Of a stretch of 64,000 nucleotides of DNA, positions 12,440 to 25,126 are shown piece after piece. Below the pieces are notes generated by a model, which saw only the letters and a list, made by a program, of their open reading frames with translations, was not told the origin of the DNA and made no database searches. Each line of letters starts with the position of its first letter. Position 1 is the first letter of the stretch. The translations under genes and the position numbers were made by a program. The stretch is from Xiphias gladius (taxonomy: Eukaryota; Chordata; Actinopteri; Istiophoriformes; Xiphiidae). Where the stretch lies: assembly GCF_016859285.1 (NCBI RefSeq), contig NC_053405.1, forward strand, positions 796,760-860,759, written 5' to 3'.

Positions 12440-12525
12440 TGGACCCGGGCTATTTAAAGCGGACTGAAACGGGCCGGCTCTGCTCTGAGTCAGGGCTCAG
12501 AGCGTCGTCTCTCGGCTGCGTGAGT
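12440..12525 (+). promoter_or_regulatory. Candidate TATA-type core promoter with nearby splice-donor-like site
   Basis: CTATTTAAAG (12449-12455 core) lies in GC-rich sequence. A transcript starting 25-30 bp downstream, near 12,480, would run 40 bases to GCGTGAGTGC at about 12,520, a good match to a vertebrate 5' splice donor (GTGAGT). TATA spacing and donor would suit a short non-coding first exon. No downstream coding exon was recognised, so this is inference from short motifs that also arise by chance. Confidence 0.25.
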
Positions 12526-12809
12526 GCGTGTATCTGCATCTGTCTGCTGCTGGGCAAAGCCTGGAGTCTGCTGTGGGTGTTTTCTGACTTTACACTTGAA
12601 TGTGTGTGTTCACTCTGCAGACTGACTGGTGAAACCAGCATGAGTCAAACTTGAGGCTGTGTGTGTGTTAAGGTGTGGGATCATATTCCTGCAGCTCTTG
12701 TTTGTTCTGGGACATATTTTTGGATGAGATGTTTTGTGTTGCACGCAATCTGCATATTTCCTTCTTCCTTCTGCGCAACACGCCTCGTCATGTGTGCTTT
12801 CACAACAAG

Positions 12810-12810
<1 letters not shown>

Positions 12811-12840
<30 letters not shown>
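12811..12840. repeat. (TG)15 microsatellite
   Basis: Uninterrupted 30-bp TG tract. Short Cys-Val ORFs crossing it are artefacts. Confidence 0.95.
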
Positions 12841-12842
<2 letters not shown>

Positions 12843-14499
12843 AGCTGTAACGAGCCGTGAAGCCAGCTCTACAACTCCTTCACACTAAAGCCACAGTCCA
12901 TATCTCTGCTTGCTTTTCTTGTTTTGGACGTTCTGACACGAAGACTGGCAGAATTTTGTTCTGTCTGGTGTCCCACAGGTTCATGATCTCTACGTGTACG
13001 AACAAATCTCTACGAAATGAACTAACTGAGCTGAATCACCACTTTCACTGGCTGAATCAGTGTTTATTAGCTGTGGAATGTTACTTCACAATGAAAACCT
13101 TAGTAAAAGACCATGAAAACCACAAAAACAATCATAATCTGATAACTGGGTTCTAAATAATCATGAACAGTGCTGCGAAGGCCAGTTTGTACTGACCTGA
13201 ACGTAACAGCTTGGACCACAGACTGAATGTCTTACTGAACTGAAGACAGCCAGCGGGAATAATTCGTCCTCCATCTCCTTGCGTCTTGACTGTTGTCATG
13301 CGCTTTTTTCTCGTTTAAGCCGAGATGCCACGGCACGTCTGCAATTAATTCAAAGCTACAGCTGCACATTTTCAGACCAAGACTTCCCTTTGTTCTCATA
13401 GCAGCCCAGTGCTGGCTTTGTTACACTGGTTTCTTGTTAAATTATGACTGATTTTAGAATCCTTCTCATAACGGTCCACCAGGCCTGTCAGGTCATCAGG
13501 ACAAGGGCTCCTGATTGTCCTGCTCAAAGTTCAAGACTCGTGGAGACCAAGCTTTTGGCTTTTTGCTCCTGGACTACGGATCAGTCTCCCTCTGGAGAAA
13601 GGGATCTTTATACCTTCATCTGCTCCAAGCACAGCTCGGGCTCCGTAAACAGTCTACTTGAGTAGCATTGGAGGCATTTAATGTACTCCAGCATGCAGAT
13701 TACTGACGGTGCAGGTTTTCTAAACAGTTGTTAGGCGACAGCAGGATTACATTTTACCAGCAACGTTAGCTTTTGTATTTGCTGACAGCAGACGTTTTCC
13801 TCTTCAGTCGGCATTTTAGTGCATTTCCCTCATGTACACCTACTAACAGGGGCGTGTATAGAAACATTTTTATGTACGGATTGTGACTGAAAGACTCAAT
13901 CCACTGTTATTTCACAACAACAACAAGCAGGTAATGGGCGTAATATTTACAGAGCAGAGCCGTCCCGCTGTAATCTTTGTTGCTGTTCGTGCCGTCCACT
14001 CTCATATTCTGGATCTGATTTGGGCTCGAACATGTACGGATGGATCTGAGAAGTGGTCATTTGCAACCGATTATGTTCTGTTGTAGTTTTACAGCTTGCT
14101 TTCAGAACCTCCACACCAGTAAGAAGAAGAGGCAGTGCTCACAAGCGCCGGTTGTGCTGTCGCTCGGCAGGCTTCCGGGTGTTCTGCCAGCCAGAGGAAA
14201 GTGGGCTTCTAAGGAGGCCTGAGCTAATATTGCCTGTTTCAGTCAGAGGCTCAACTGTGGGGCTGCATAACAGGCAGTTTGAGATAAAAAAAAGGCCTTT
14301 TTTTAACTGTGAATCATGTGAAGCTACTCTAGTGGATTCCCAGAATAAAAATATAAGGCTGGAAATGAGCATGATAGGTCCCCTATTTTCCTTTCTCTAA
14401 CTGAATGTAACTGTGCTGCCATTTTGGTCAAAAAAGAGACCCTCCTAAAAAATCTATTTTGGTGACTGGTGTGATGGATGCTTCACTCAGTAGATCCAG
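12841..14499. other. Unrecognised non-coding stretch
   Basis: No feature supported. The ORFs at 12857-13156 (99 codons) and 14053-14400 (115 codons) on plus resemble no protein family, and the second is countered by an ORF on the opposite strand. Confidence 0.5.
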
Positions 14500-14930
14500 G
14501 ATCTGCTGTGTTGTGCTGTGGTTGGAGCCCCTTCCTCTGAAATGGGAGCAGCGTGCAGGGTGGGGTCTGTGGTGACTGGGGTTTGGTTTGGGACTGGTGG
14601 TTTGAGGAGGATCTCCAGGGTTCAGTTAGGAGAGCAGCTGTTGTGTTTGTGGGTCAGCAGGCGGGGGTGTGTGTTGGGATGGGGGTGGGGGCTCTTGTGG
14701 TGGTGGTCGGGGGTCTATTTTAGTCTATTTTTAGTTTTGTCTCCCCTCGATGTCCAACCAACAAAAAGAAAATAAAAAGAGGGGCTGACTGTGTGGTGCA
14801 GTAGAGGACAGCAGGGTGGGGGGTGGATGGGTGGGGTTCAGTTGAATGATGGTTGGTTGTTTGGGTGAACGATGGACAGATGGGGTCATGACGGTATCTG
14901 GGTGGTGTTGGTTTTGGTGTTTTGTCCTCT
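14500..14930. other. G/T-rich, strand-asymmetric segment with G-quadruplex-like runs
   Basis: The plus strand is strongly G- and T-biased for about 430 bp, with G runs spaced closely enough for quadruplex formation (TTGGGATGGGGGTGGGGG around 14,675-14,693) and later GGGTGGGGGGTGGATGGGTG. No ORF of note. Such skew can mark a LINE untranslated region or a transcribed/replicated strand, but I recognise no family. Confidence 0.5.
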
Positions 14931-17900
14931 AAGATGAAACAGTTTGACTCTGATCTAAAGGACCAATATTCTCCAAAACAAACACGGAGCGTGAACACGG
15001 AGAGGTTCCCGGTCTACAGTCCACATCTTCATACGATGCGGTCGTACATTTTGGGCTGTGCAGACGTTTGCAGGTGATGAAAGTTATGTCGCATGGACCC
15101 TGGCTGTAACGTGGCGCTGCCAAAACAAAAGACAGAAAATCGACACTGCCCCTCGTTTGTTCAAATTCCTGATACGATACATGTCCACACATCCGCTCTC
15201 AAGACTGTGACACTCCAGACTGTGGCTAGTGTCTAATGTCACAGAGACAGGTTGGAACGAAGGGAGCGATGGCGGACGTTAGTCGAGCTGGTTTGGGTTT
15301 CAGGTAAGGCCTGCATCCTCTTCTTGCTGACTGACAATACGTGGCCTGTTAGCAGAAGGAAGGAAAGCAGAATGACCGACCTAAATATAAAGTGTCCTGC
15401 CACTGCTCCCTAATTTTTGCTTGTCTTTGATTTTAAAAAAAGATTTAAATGATTTTTATTGTGTTTTTTAAGGACTTTGTAAAAATTCTGTGTCCTGCTG
15501 TGGGTTTCTCTGTGGGTCAGGTGTGTTATTGTCTGCAAGTTGAATGGAGGCGGGACTCCGAATGAAACCAAAGCTTCACCTCGTGAATTAAGCCGCACAC
15601 CACAGAAGAAGACGCGGGTGTCGTTCCAGCTGGAGAGGACGGACGGACGGATCTGAGCCGTCTTCATCCTGCTGTTAGTTTCTGCGTCTGAAACAAAGAG
15701 CCACAGATGGACAGACTGTCTGATTGGCTAACGGTCGCTGACACTGCCGCCATGTCATTAAGTGGGCGGGACCAGGTGGTCTCACTGTTCTCTGGTTAAA
15801 CCGTCAGCCAGAGCCGTTGTCGGGGGCAACACACAGTTTGGAAACGCAACCACAGACGCAGAGATGAAGGAGGGTGATGCAACTCGACCTGCAGCAGGAT
15901 GACGGAGGACAGGCGGCGCGCTGTTTTAAACAAACTGGTTGGCTGAACCTTTCTGTTCTTTCGTTTCCATTTTGATGTGTTTAAGGCATCAATCTTGAAG
16001 ATTTTCTTTTAAATAAATGTCTCTTAAATCAAAATCCATCATTAAAGGAGGTAACACAGTGGTGACTGAGCCTATGGTCCAATGATGGAAATGTTACAGT
16101 ATTTAAATATTTGCAGTTTTGACAAACTGGGTGTCTGTGGAGATATTCCCAGAAAAGAAGCTGTTACTGCTAATGCAAACCCAACATTTCCTGCTGCTGC
16201 AGCTTCACATTAAAAGCATTTAACTGGCGAAACACACTGACTTGACCTTTATTATGAAACGGTCACAGGAAATGCAGTGTGTTTTTCGGTGAGCTCAGCT
16301 CTTACCGCTGCTGTTCATTAAACACACGTCTACGAAACAAGGCAACGGTCGTTCTGGTCGTTTCTGGACAGAGGATCAGTTTGAAATGTTGCATGGACTA
16401 ATGGAAGAAGAAGGAGCTGCCACAGTGGCAGGCTGCTCACCTCCACCTCCAAGCCAGGTAACCAGCTCCTGTCACTGTGCCCTGCAGTTCACAGACTCTC
16501 AGAATGATGGAAAACAGCCAGTTTCTGCCTGACGTCTTCATTAGAACCACAGCAGTTTGTTCTGCTGCCCCCAAAATTCTGGTTCCTGAAGTATTAAACC
16601 ACATCTGCTGTTACCACCAGGAACTACAGGTGTCGTCAAATCGACCAGGACTGAAATCCTCCAGACTGCCACTTTAAGTTTGCCAACTTCTTCTCCAAAG
16701 CCTGGAACAGAAGGCCAGATGGGTTGTTCCGTCAGTATCTCTTCTGATGTCTCCAGGACTGCACAGTGTAGGTTTTCGCTGGTCAGCACTTGGTGAATTT
16801 TGTTTTTAGACAACGATGGTCTGAAGACTGGATTGTGAAAGATGTTTTGGTCGTTTATTCCATTTTTGGTCCTGGCTTGTATTGGAGCAAACATAGTTGT
16901 GACCAGATTACGTTTTCTATTGACGCAATGAGAAAATCTTAAATTATATATAGTGCATATGTACATGCTGTGTACAGTATAATACAGTAAAACGTTCACT
17001 GGCATTTTACCACTACTGTACCTGTAGGTACCCAGTATTTACAGAAATACTTAGAGTAGCATTTTTTCCCCTTTCCTTTAAAGTACCCAGTTGTTTCTCT
17101 CTTGTTCTCCATAGCCTTGTTTGCTTCCACTGTACCTCCATATGGGACCTGATCAAACAACGCAGTTGGACTGTAAAACGCAGGCTGGATTCCCACGTGT
17201 TACCCTTTATTCTTTATGGAGCTTTTTTGTTGATTTTGAAGTAAAGTTTTAAGAGGTTTTAGATACATTTTAAGTTTGCTTGTAAAGTTTAATTTGGTGT
17301 TTATAGGTTTTGGATTTCAGTGAGTGTTAGGGAGCTTTTTTTCCCTTTTTTTTAAAGTTTTTAAATGAAGCTTTAGTGTGTTTTGGACTAGTTTTGTTTA
17401 AGTTCTTGTTGCAGCTGCAAAGACAAACACTGACTCACACTGAGCCTGCAGGAGTTCAGGTGCAGTTACTGTAAATACAAACACGGTGAGTCAAAGCAAA
17501 TTCTACCTGCAGGCCGAGCACACACACGCACACACACCCACTGACTGAAATGTCATCAGTGAAACGGCAAGACCACAGGGAAAGCCGTTTCTCCTTCTGA
17601 CCTCCGACCTCCTCTGGACTCTCTGCCTCTGTCTGACTTTGTCTGCCGTCAGTAACGTGTAACACGATTGATCGGGACGTGTGCAGGGTGTTTTTTATTT
17701 ATCACGTCTCGTGAGCTGTTTTCGTGGGTTGTTTTGTCGCCTGTGCGAAATTCTCGTGTGTGTGGGTCTGGTGTCATGTCAGCTGCAAGCGGTCCACGTA
17801 GTGTTGGCCACTGGATTTCACGCATTAAATCTGAATATCCCCGCTGTCCATCAGCGTGCAGTGAAGCTTTACTGTCCTTCCCAGATCACACAACCAGTGA

Positions 17901-18221
17901 AGCAGGTTTCTCCTTCATGTCAGCCACAGAACAAGGTCTCAGAATAGAATAGAAGTAGGAAACACCCGCCCGTAGTTTTGTTTCCATGCAATGACAAAGT
18001 AGTTTTGTACAAACAGGCCCAAACTTCTCACTAGTCGGTCACTGTCATTTTTATTTTCTTTATGTAATATGTGGTCAGAGGTGGCTACAGCTAAGTAAGA
18101 CACAAACTAAATTCCATTCACCTCCATTTGATTAGGTGGAGGCAGAAGTCTGCAGCTGCTGTGCATGTTTTCAGGGAGGAGGCTAACGCTATTGGTTCAA
18201 ACAGCAGGAGGAAGCCTGCAG
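14931..18221. other. Unrecognised non-coding stretch
   Basis: No gene supported. The longest ORF (16541-17005, minus, 154 codons) has no recognisable domain and no splice context. The segment 16621-16680 (CAGGTGTCGTCAAATCGACC, AGGACTGAAATCC) resembles 44,602-44,650 and looks like a scrap of a dispersed repeat. A short imperfect (CA)n lies at about 17,519-17,540. Confidence 0.5.

Positions 18222-18268
<47 letters not shown>
18222..18268. repeat. Compound C17 / (AC)15 microsatellite
   Basis: Seventeen consecutive C (18222-18238) run directly into an AC tract to 18,268. Homopolymer length is error-prone in assembly. Confidence 0.95.
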
Positions 18269-18270
<2 letters not shown>

Positions 18271-18860
18271 AAAGACGTCCCAATCGTTTGCTAATACAGT
18301 CCCAACTTTAGCATGTTAGCTTAGCTGCTGATCCTCCAGGCTGACTCGGTGATCCTGCACAGTAATGTTCTGATGTATGTTTTCAGTCCTGTTCCTCCTC
18401 TGCGTGTTAACTGCAGAGTGGGATTCAGGATGTGATTAGCTTAGCTTAGCATAAAGCAGGGGGGAACTGTCAGCCTGTCTCCGTCCAAAGTTCAAGTTAT
18501 CTATATCTGTAAGGACACAAAGCACACATGAGCTATTGCTGTTAAATCCCAGAGCCACTGGGAGATTTAACTGATTCATGACGATACCTGGTCTGTGCCA
18601 GATGAGTGTCTGGATTATGCAGAGACACTCCTGTGTGTCCTGCAGGACCCTGGTTCTTAGCTTTAGCCCACAACAGCAGCCAACTCTGAGCATAAAGATT
18701 ATAATTACAGGGCAACACTTTACTGCAGGTCCCCCTAAGTATAATTTATGATCAGTGTATAAACATGTAATAACTGGTCTATAACAGACTGTAGTTCAGT
18801 TCAAACCCAGATATCAGAGCATGTTTCTGAGTTTGTTAACGTCCAGTGTTTGTTCCACAT
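18269..18860. other. Unrecognised non-coding stretch
   Basis: Nothing recognised except short TTAGC/GCTTAG words (GATTAGCTTAGCTTAGCAT near 18,435), common in fish intergenic DNA. Confidence 0.45.
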
Positions 18861-19075
18861 ATTTTCTATTATTCCATCCTGTGTTTTATTGTGTTGTCGT
18901 TCATCGTCTGTTCATCCAGCAGCCTCCACTGATGGAGGAGTTGGAGCTGGTAACAGAGACGTTAAGAGACACTGAGATCTGGTCACAGCTGCATCAGAGT
19001 CTTTTAAAAAACCAGTTATTACGTCTTTATTTTCTGATTATACAGATAAATAGGAGGACTGAAAATAAAGTGTAA
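18861..19075 (+). pseudogene. Diverged relative of the small secreted-like ORF at 41,351
   Basis: This stretch aligns with 41,369-41,565 over about 190 bp. The shared core encodes EELELVT, then EIWSQLHQSL, in both. Relative to the other copy there are insertions of 1 and 4 bases and a deletion of 11 before the core; they sum to -6, so the core falls back into frame with an upstream ATG and an 84-codon ORF (18821-19075) remains open. The lost bases include those encoding DECPQ. Within the 69-bp core I count six substitutions, four changing the residue. A further +1 shift alters the C-terminus. An AATAAAG lies at the end. It may be a pseudogene, a diverged paralogue or a repeat fragment. Confidence 0.4.
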
Positions 19076-21345
19076 CCATAATGGTTACTGGTCAGGTTGG
19101 GTCTGGAACTGATTTAGAGATAGTTACTGGTGAGGAGGCAGTTTGACACTGGGCTCTGTGGGTTTAGGGCAGGTACAGGTGTGCAAACACCTTAAGGGGC
19201 GACGCTTTATCAGCAACATAATGAACATACACTTAACATAACGTATGAAAAAGTGAATTTAGACACTGATGCAAGGGTCAGATCTTCAAACCACCTTTAT
19301 GTGTGTGCAGCGGCTTCATTGAGCTTAAGACTGACTGTGTCATTATTCCTAACTGTAGAGACACAACTCTTTGCAGCCAAACGTGCACATTACCGAGGGA
19401 AAATCGCTGGTTTGTACAGTCGGAGGCTGCGACAAACTCTCTCAGGCAAACGACTCCAAAGCAACAGACGCTCCAATCTAACTGCACTGACTGACCTCTA
19501 ACTTGGCCTGTTATTATCACTCATGGTCAAAACATACATACAGGCCAATGATAACAATAACACAATGCACATAAATGATGACACAGCAGCTGAGCCGAGC
19601 AACAACACGGTCAGCTGCTGGTTTGCTGCTGGTTTTGGGTCAAATGCACCAGGTCCTGCGTTCCTTCTGCCGACAGCTAGCAGTCACGGGTTAGACACAT
19701 CACAACTAGACTCCTGGTTGGCTGCTGAAACTAACCGCGTCTCCTATCGAGCCGGGTCATGCAGCTAAACTTTCTCTGTGAGCAACCCATCAAAACATGG
19801 GGTCAAATGGGGTCGTTTGTGCATGAAATGCATGTGTGCACTTACAGGTATGTCTGTTTTAGTTCGATAAACTTGTTCGATATGCAGGAGTGGTCGCTCC
19901 TATTTTTAAACGTGGTTATAATGTTTCAGCGATCTTTCCTTTTTGTTTCAGGTTTGCAGAATGGGGGGCGGGGGCTGTTGTAAACCTAGTCTGCATAAAA
20001 TGGCCTGGTTTCCAGCAGATATTTTGCACATTGGACGCCAGCTCCTCCCAAATGAATGTCCCGGTGTCCTTCGGCAAAAACCATAAATCTTCCAGTGTGC
20101 GTTTGTGTGACCTGAATAGCAGCTGCTCCTCTGTCGGTGTGCCGTGTCCTCGGGATGAAACGGGTATAGAAGTGCCGCGAGGTAGGTTCACAGACCTGCG
20201 GTAACATAAAGCCTGTCGCGTGTACGCAGGCAGACAGGTATGGAGGCGTGACGTCACAGATTAGTAATATGGAGGCAGATGACGATAATGTTTGTTAGTG
20301 GGCCCACAGACGGGTTTGTGTGTGCGAGAGACTCCCAGCTGCAAACGTCAGTATGAACATGTGAACGCTCGGGCTTCTTTTGAACGACGTGTGTGTGCAC
20401 AAGATGACAGCAAAGAGAGAGAGTGAGTGACCTCCAGTTACCTGCAGCCGTTTGTGTTTCACACTCACAGAGAGACATCATGTTCACTCTCAGTCTGATG
20501 CAGATGTCAGAGGACAGCTGAGCCCGGCCGGATGTAAACAGACTGTCTCTCTCTCTGATCCGGGTCCAGATCCCAGAGGCCTGTTGCATACCAGGAGGCC
20601 TTGTTTCCCAGAAGTCTGCAGGGCTGAGGGGCTGCAGAAGGCACAGACTGTCCACAGGAAACAAGCAGAAGATTCTCACCACAACACAGAAACTGAAGCA
20701 GCGCAGCCCAGCGTTTGAGAGTGTGCAGTGTTTCAAAAATGCGAGAAACTTTAAGCATTAAAAAAAATCAGGTATTATGAAACGTGTTTGGACCTGCAAC
20801 AAGATCAAGACTTTCAGCGTAAAATCCTGCCAGGGTCCCGCAGACTGTGGCTCGGAACAACCACTTCTTAAGCCCTCGGCATGCTCCGCGTGGAGACCCA
20901 TGCGCCATCTGCTCTGCCGGCGTGTGAGCGGCTGTGAGCGGCCGTCCGAGGTGATGATGGCTCAGCTCTCTGGCTTTGTGACCACGGCAACCTTTAATGC
21001 GAACATGCTCTCGTGAGCCGTCGGCGGAGGAGTTGTCACTGCTCTCTGCTGTAGTGGGTTCACACAGGGAGGCTGCTGCAGAAGAAAGCAGGAAACGCTG
21101 CACGTGAAAGTTCCTAGTTGAACCCACTGTATAGCGTGTACAGGTTGTTTTCTGTTTGCTTTGATTGATCGACTGGTTTTCTCATTACCACTGGGTCTTG
21201 GATGGAGGCGCAGCCGCAGACTGAAGAAGTGTTTCAAATCTCAAGAGGCACGCCCCACGTCTGTGGGAAGGTTTATGGGTGCGGACATGTTTTTTAGAGC
21301 CTGCCACGAGAGGCATTCATGGGCCTTACCTGAATGTGCAAAGTC
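19076..21345. other. Unrecognised non-coding stretch
   Basis: Several 80-160-codon ORFs overlap on both strands (20254-20736 and 19916-20257 on minus), none with a recognisable domain, initiation context or splice pattern. I see no repeat family. Confidence 0.5.
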
Positions 21346-21385
21346 TGTCCTGAGGGTGGCGCTAGAGGAAACATCATGGAGCCAT
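21346..21385 (-). mobile_element. Fragment of the CTCTAGCGCCACC interspersed family (minus strand)
   Basis: On the minus strand this reads TTTCCTCTAGCGCCACCCTC then AGGAC, the diagnostic phrase of a very common teleost interspersed repeat. Other copies lie at 47,655-48,010, 56,600-56,675 and 63,515-63,580. Only the core phrase is preserved. Confidence 0.6.
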
Positions 21386-23102
21386 GAAAAGCTAAAGGGT
21401 TCATCCTGTGGAGAGCAGGACAGAGATCTGGATAATTCATAGAAACCTGCACTGCAGCTGTTAAACACCACTTCTCTGGAGAAACTGAACATGATCATTT
21501 TTATGTTTACAGTTTACAAGGACTAAAAACGATGATGGATTATTGAGGTCACGGCTGGAAAAAATGTCTGGAATATATTGATGATTGAATGCTGTGAAAG
21601 CAGCAACTGTGAGGAAAATAGTTATTAACGATTGTTTTCGCAATTGCTGCATAAAATTAAGTGGCCAAAAAGTAAATGTGCGTGGGAAAAGGACATAGCA
21701 GTAGTAAATTTAATATTTGTTGTGTATAAGTATTCATTGAACCCAGTTCTCTCTCTTCCACTCAGTTAATTGTGGTTTTATGTGTCCTGGTTTGAAGGAA
21801 TCTGTCTCTGAGATTTCTGTCTCCACAACAATACAATGGAGGCGAAAGGAGTTTAGTTTGTGCTGCTCACATCGTTTAATGTCGGTTACATTTAAATCAA
21901 CAACATCTCTCTCGGAAGCAGAGTCCCTGTTACTCTGAAAGCCCGCAGATCACACTGGAGACTGTTTTCATATGAACTAGTTCCTACTGAGGAAATCGTC
22001 TCTATAAAAACTGTTGAATGTAAACAGACAGGTGTTTTGGTGCTTTTCACACGTATCAGACGACAAACATGACATTTCATTTTCTCCTGGTAAGTTGGAT
22101 TTTCCTGTGAGATCAGGATGGAAATGGTGTAAAATGTGTGTGTCTAGTTTGTAACAGAGAATAGGAATAAAACAATGCTGTGAATGTTTAACATTGGATG
22201 TCAGCCAGCGTCTATTCATTCCTCCTGTTGAAAATGAAAAGTGATAAGACGATTAAGTAATACCACATTTCAGGCTGCAGCTCATTGTCTGCTTCCAGGC
22301 GTTTTGACTTTTGTCCTCTGGTTTTTCTCCCCGTTTGTCAGCAGTTCGTTTGTGCTGCGACATCTGGACGATAAGGACACGGAGGAGGAGAGGAAGTGTC
22401 CACTGTTTCCAGGACAAAAGACTATTGTGACTCCTGAGTCGACCTGAGAAAGTCTGCGACGAGCGGCGGTGAGCGTTCACATCAGGACAACAATGCACCG
22501 CCTGAGCAGCAGCGTCGGCAGACCGCGAAGAGAATAGACGAGAACAGAGCACGAGGAGAGATCAGAGTCGGAGTCAAGGCTGCCGCACTCTCGTGTGTAA
22601 CCAGGACAAAGGCAGGAAGACGTTAAGACCTGAGACAGAGCTGGGAGAACTGGGAGAGTTTTGTCTCTCACCAGTATCGTGACACACCTGGGCAATTAGT
22701 GGGTCAGACATTAGAGTCAAAGTCACAGTCAGAACTTGGTCAGACATTTGCCAAAACATATGTTAACTCTGCTGGGCCGTCTGTGGTAATATGGGATTTA
22801 AATGTTGGTTTCGTCCCATGCAAACATCTATCTGAGTGAACAGAAGACGACCCGCTGCTGGGACACTGAAAAGTCACACCGGTGAAACCGGTATGTTCCT
22901 GCAGCGCACTGAGGTTGTTTCCTCGACTGCGCCGTTTTGGTGAAGTGGAGGGTGTGGAGACGCAAATCCAGCAGCGCGCTGCAAAAGCACACATGAAATA
23001 ACACCCAAACACCGAGGGGTTGAAGATTAAAACGTATAATGTAGAATATGGAGACAATATCTTCCAGAAGTCAGAGGAAAAGTAGACGGGGGATGTTGGG
23101 CC
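21386..23102. other. Unrecognised non-coding stretch
   Basis: No supported gene or repeat. Minus-strand ORFs of 60-105 codons (for example 22740-23057) show no domain. Confidence 0.5.
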
Positions 23103-23175
23103 TCTGTAAATAATATCGTAAAGATCACAGTCTGGACCTGCTCTATATGAAAAGTGCCCTGAGAAAACTTGACTT
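23103..23175 (+). mobile_element. LINE/SINE-type 3' fragment (GGACCTGCTCTATATGAAAAG)
   Basis: The order TAAATAATATCGTAAAGA, CAGTCTGGACCTGCTCTAT, GAAAAGTGCCCTGAGA matches the 3' portion of a common fish retroposon family that normally continues to a GCGCTATATAAATAAA tail. The tail is missing here. Exact family not determined. Confidence 0.55.
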
Positions 23176-24849
23176 AAATGGATTCCACTATTTATAGTAT
23201 TCCATCAAAAAGAGTTCACACACGATTGGTTCTCTGTGGCTTATATTAGAAAGTCGACCAATGGAAAACTGCCAGACCCTAGAAAGAGTCAAGGTCAACA
23301 TCGACACCAGCCTTCATGGTCACCTCAAGCACAGGACACCAGTCCTGGGGGGCTCATTCTCAAGAACGTGCTGAGGATGCAGTATTTTTAGAGCAATAAA
23401 AATACTAAATAAAGGGATTAAGGATGAGTAAGCCTATGGTGAAACTGCAACTTAGTTTAAAAAATTAAGGTCTCTTAAAGGTATATAGTGAGGGATGGCT
23501 TTCATGGTTTTTTATTTTGGTTTTAAGGGGTTTCTACTTCCTTAAAGGCCCTTAAACGGTGCAGATAATGATTTTTACATCAATACCTCAATGTATCATA
23601 TTCTTGTCATTTATCAACGAATTATCCCCATTAAAATCCTTTAATTACAACATAATTAATGGGTAAATTAAGATAAAAATCAAGGGATGCAGAACATGTC
23701 CCCCAGTGACACAGTTTGTGGAAACAGTGGAGCTCTTGGGCTCAGAGGGATCAGATCCATCAGGTTGAGGATACACAAACAGTACTTGTTAGTAGAAGAT
23801 ATTCAGTCTTGATTTGGGATTTGATGACAAACCTTTTCCTGTGAGCCATCTGGAGTCTGACCACTTTCTATTTATGCACCGGGAGAGAACAGGAAGCTGT
23901 CAGCAGCCAAAACATCGACCTCTGGATGTCACGACGGTTCCCAGGAGGAGGAAGAGGAGGAATCCAGTCAAACACCACCACACGTTTCAGTGAGTGGAGG
24001 ATATAGCGTCAGCTAATGTAGAGAAACGACTCTCTTAGCATCAGAAGACCCCGACCCAGTCTGTAGTTCTGCACGGTCAGGGAATTTCACACAAATCAAT
24101 GATGAGATTTAGCTGTAGTTTTTACAAGAGAAAAGCTGTAACTATGACTTTAGTTGCAAAATGTCTGTCTTCCTTTTCCCTCTACAGCTCTGTCACGAAA
24201 ATCAGACAAAAATTGGATGTTTATTATACTGTTGACATTGTTTTTTAGGTGCTCTGGTAGGAGACTGAACTGAAACTTTACTTGCTACACTTTCTACACT
24301 CGGACTTAGAATTGATTTTCAGTTGAGCCGCAGCTCATCTTCTGTCGGCAGCAGATGGTTGAAGGAGTGAAAGGCTGAAGAATAAAATCACCTCCGGCAT
24401 GTTTATCCTATTTGGTGATAATGAGGGAGGTCAGGACTGTACAGGACTGATGGGAAACATGGTCTTAATATATAGAGACATTAACGATGACAATACAACC
24501 AGCGGCTCTCGCCGTCACGCTCTGATTGGCTTGCAGGCCGAAGCTGGAACATTAAACCGACAGATGTTAAAGATGAAACTCGGAGCGGATTCCAAACTCT
24601 TCCTGACCACTCGCAGCTCTGCAGTCTGTCATCAACACGCTGATCCCAGCTGGTTAATTAAAAACAGACGATTGGCTGCTAATTGGGCGTCTTCAGCCTC
24701 CACCCCCCCATCCCTCCACCCCCCCCAGCTCGTCAAAGTCTGCCGAGCCTCGCTGGACCAGCTGCTGCCTGTCTGAGACTCCCACAGCCTGAACACATGG
24801 AGCATCAACAGCAGTGAAGTTTCCCTGGAGAACAATGACAGTGACACTA
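23176..24849. other. Unrecognised non-coding stretch
   Basis: AT-rich 23,350-23,700, otherwise unremarkable. The 125-codon ORF at 24399-24776 has no recognisable domain. Confidence 0.5.
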
Positions 24850-25016
24850 TGATTACTGACTGCTATTTTATTTTGTTGTATGTAATTTATTATCGTCTCT
24901 TTGGTGCACTGTGCTGTTTTGTCAGCTATGTATTGTATTTGACCGAAACTGTGTGTGGGACTGTAGCCAAAGTCAAATTTCCCTCTGGGACAATAAAGTA
25001 TATTTTATCTTATCGT
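24850..25016 (+). mobile_element. Retroposon 3' end (CCCTCTGGGACAATAAAGTAT)
   Basis: An AT-rich segment ends in TTTCCCTCTGGGACAATAAA followed by GTATATTTTATCTTATC. In fish, 'CCCTCTGGGATCAATAAAGTAT' followed by a short tandem tail is a hallmark of LINE or SINE 3' ends. The upstream body is not recognisable. Confidence 0.6.
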
Positions 25017-25126
25017 AGTTATTATTACATTATTCAGCGCTGAACAAATTCACAGCCTTACCAGACTGCAAAGCTGCAGCTCTGTGCTTCCGTAAATTTC
25101 CACCATCTTTACAAAAAGTGTCACAG

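Noticed and set aside
16541..17005. 154-codon minus-strand ORF
   Set aside because: No recognisable domain, no start context or splice sites, and part overlaps a dispersed repeat scrap.
20254..20736. 160-codon minus-strand ORF
   Set aside because: Competes with plus-strand ORFs over the same bases and matches no protein I know.
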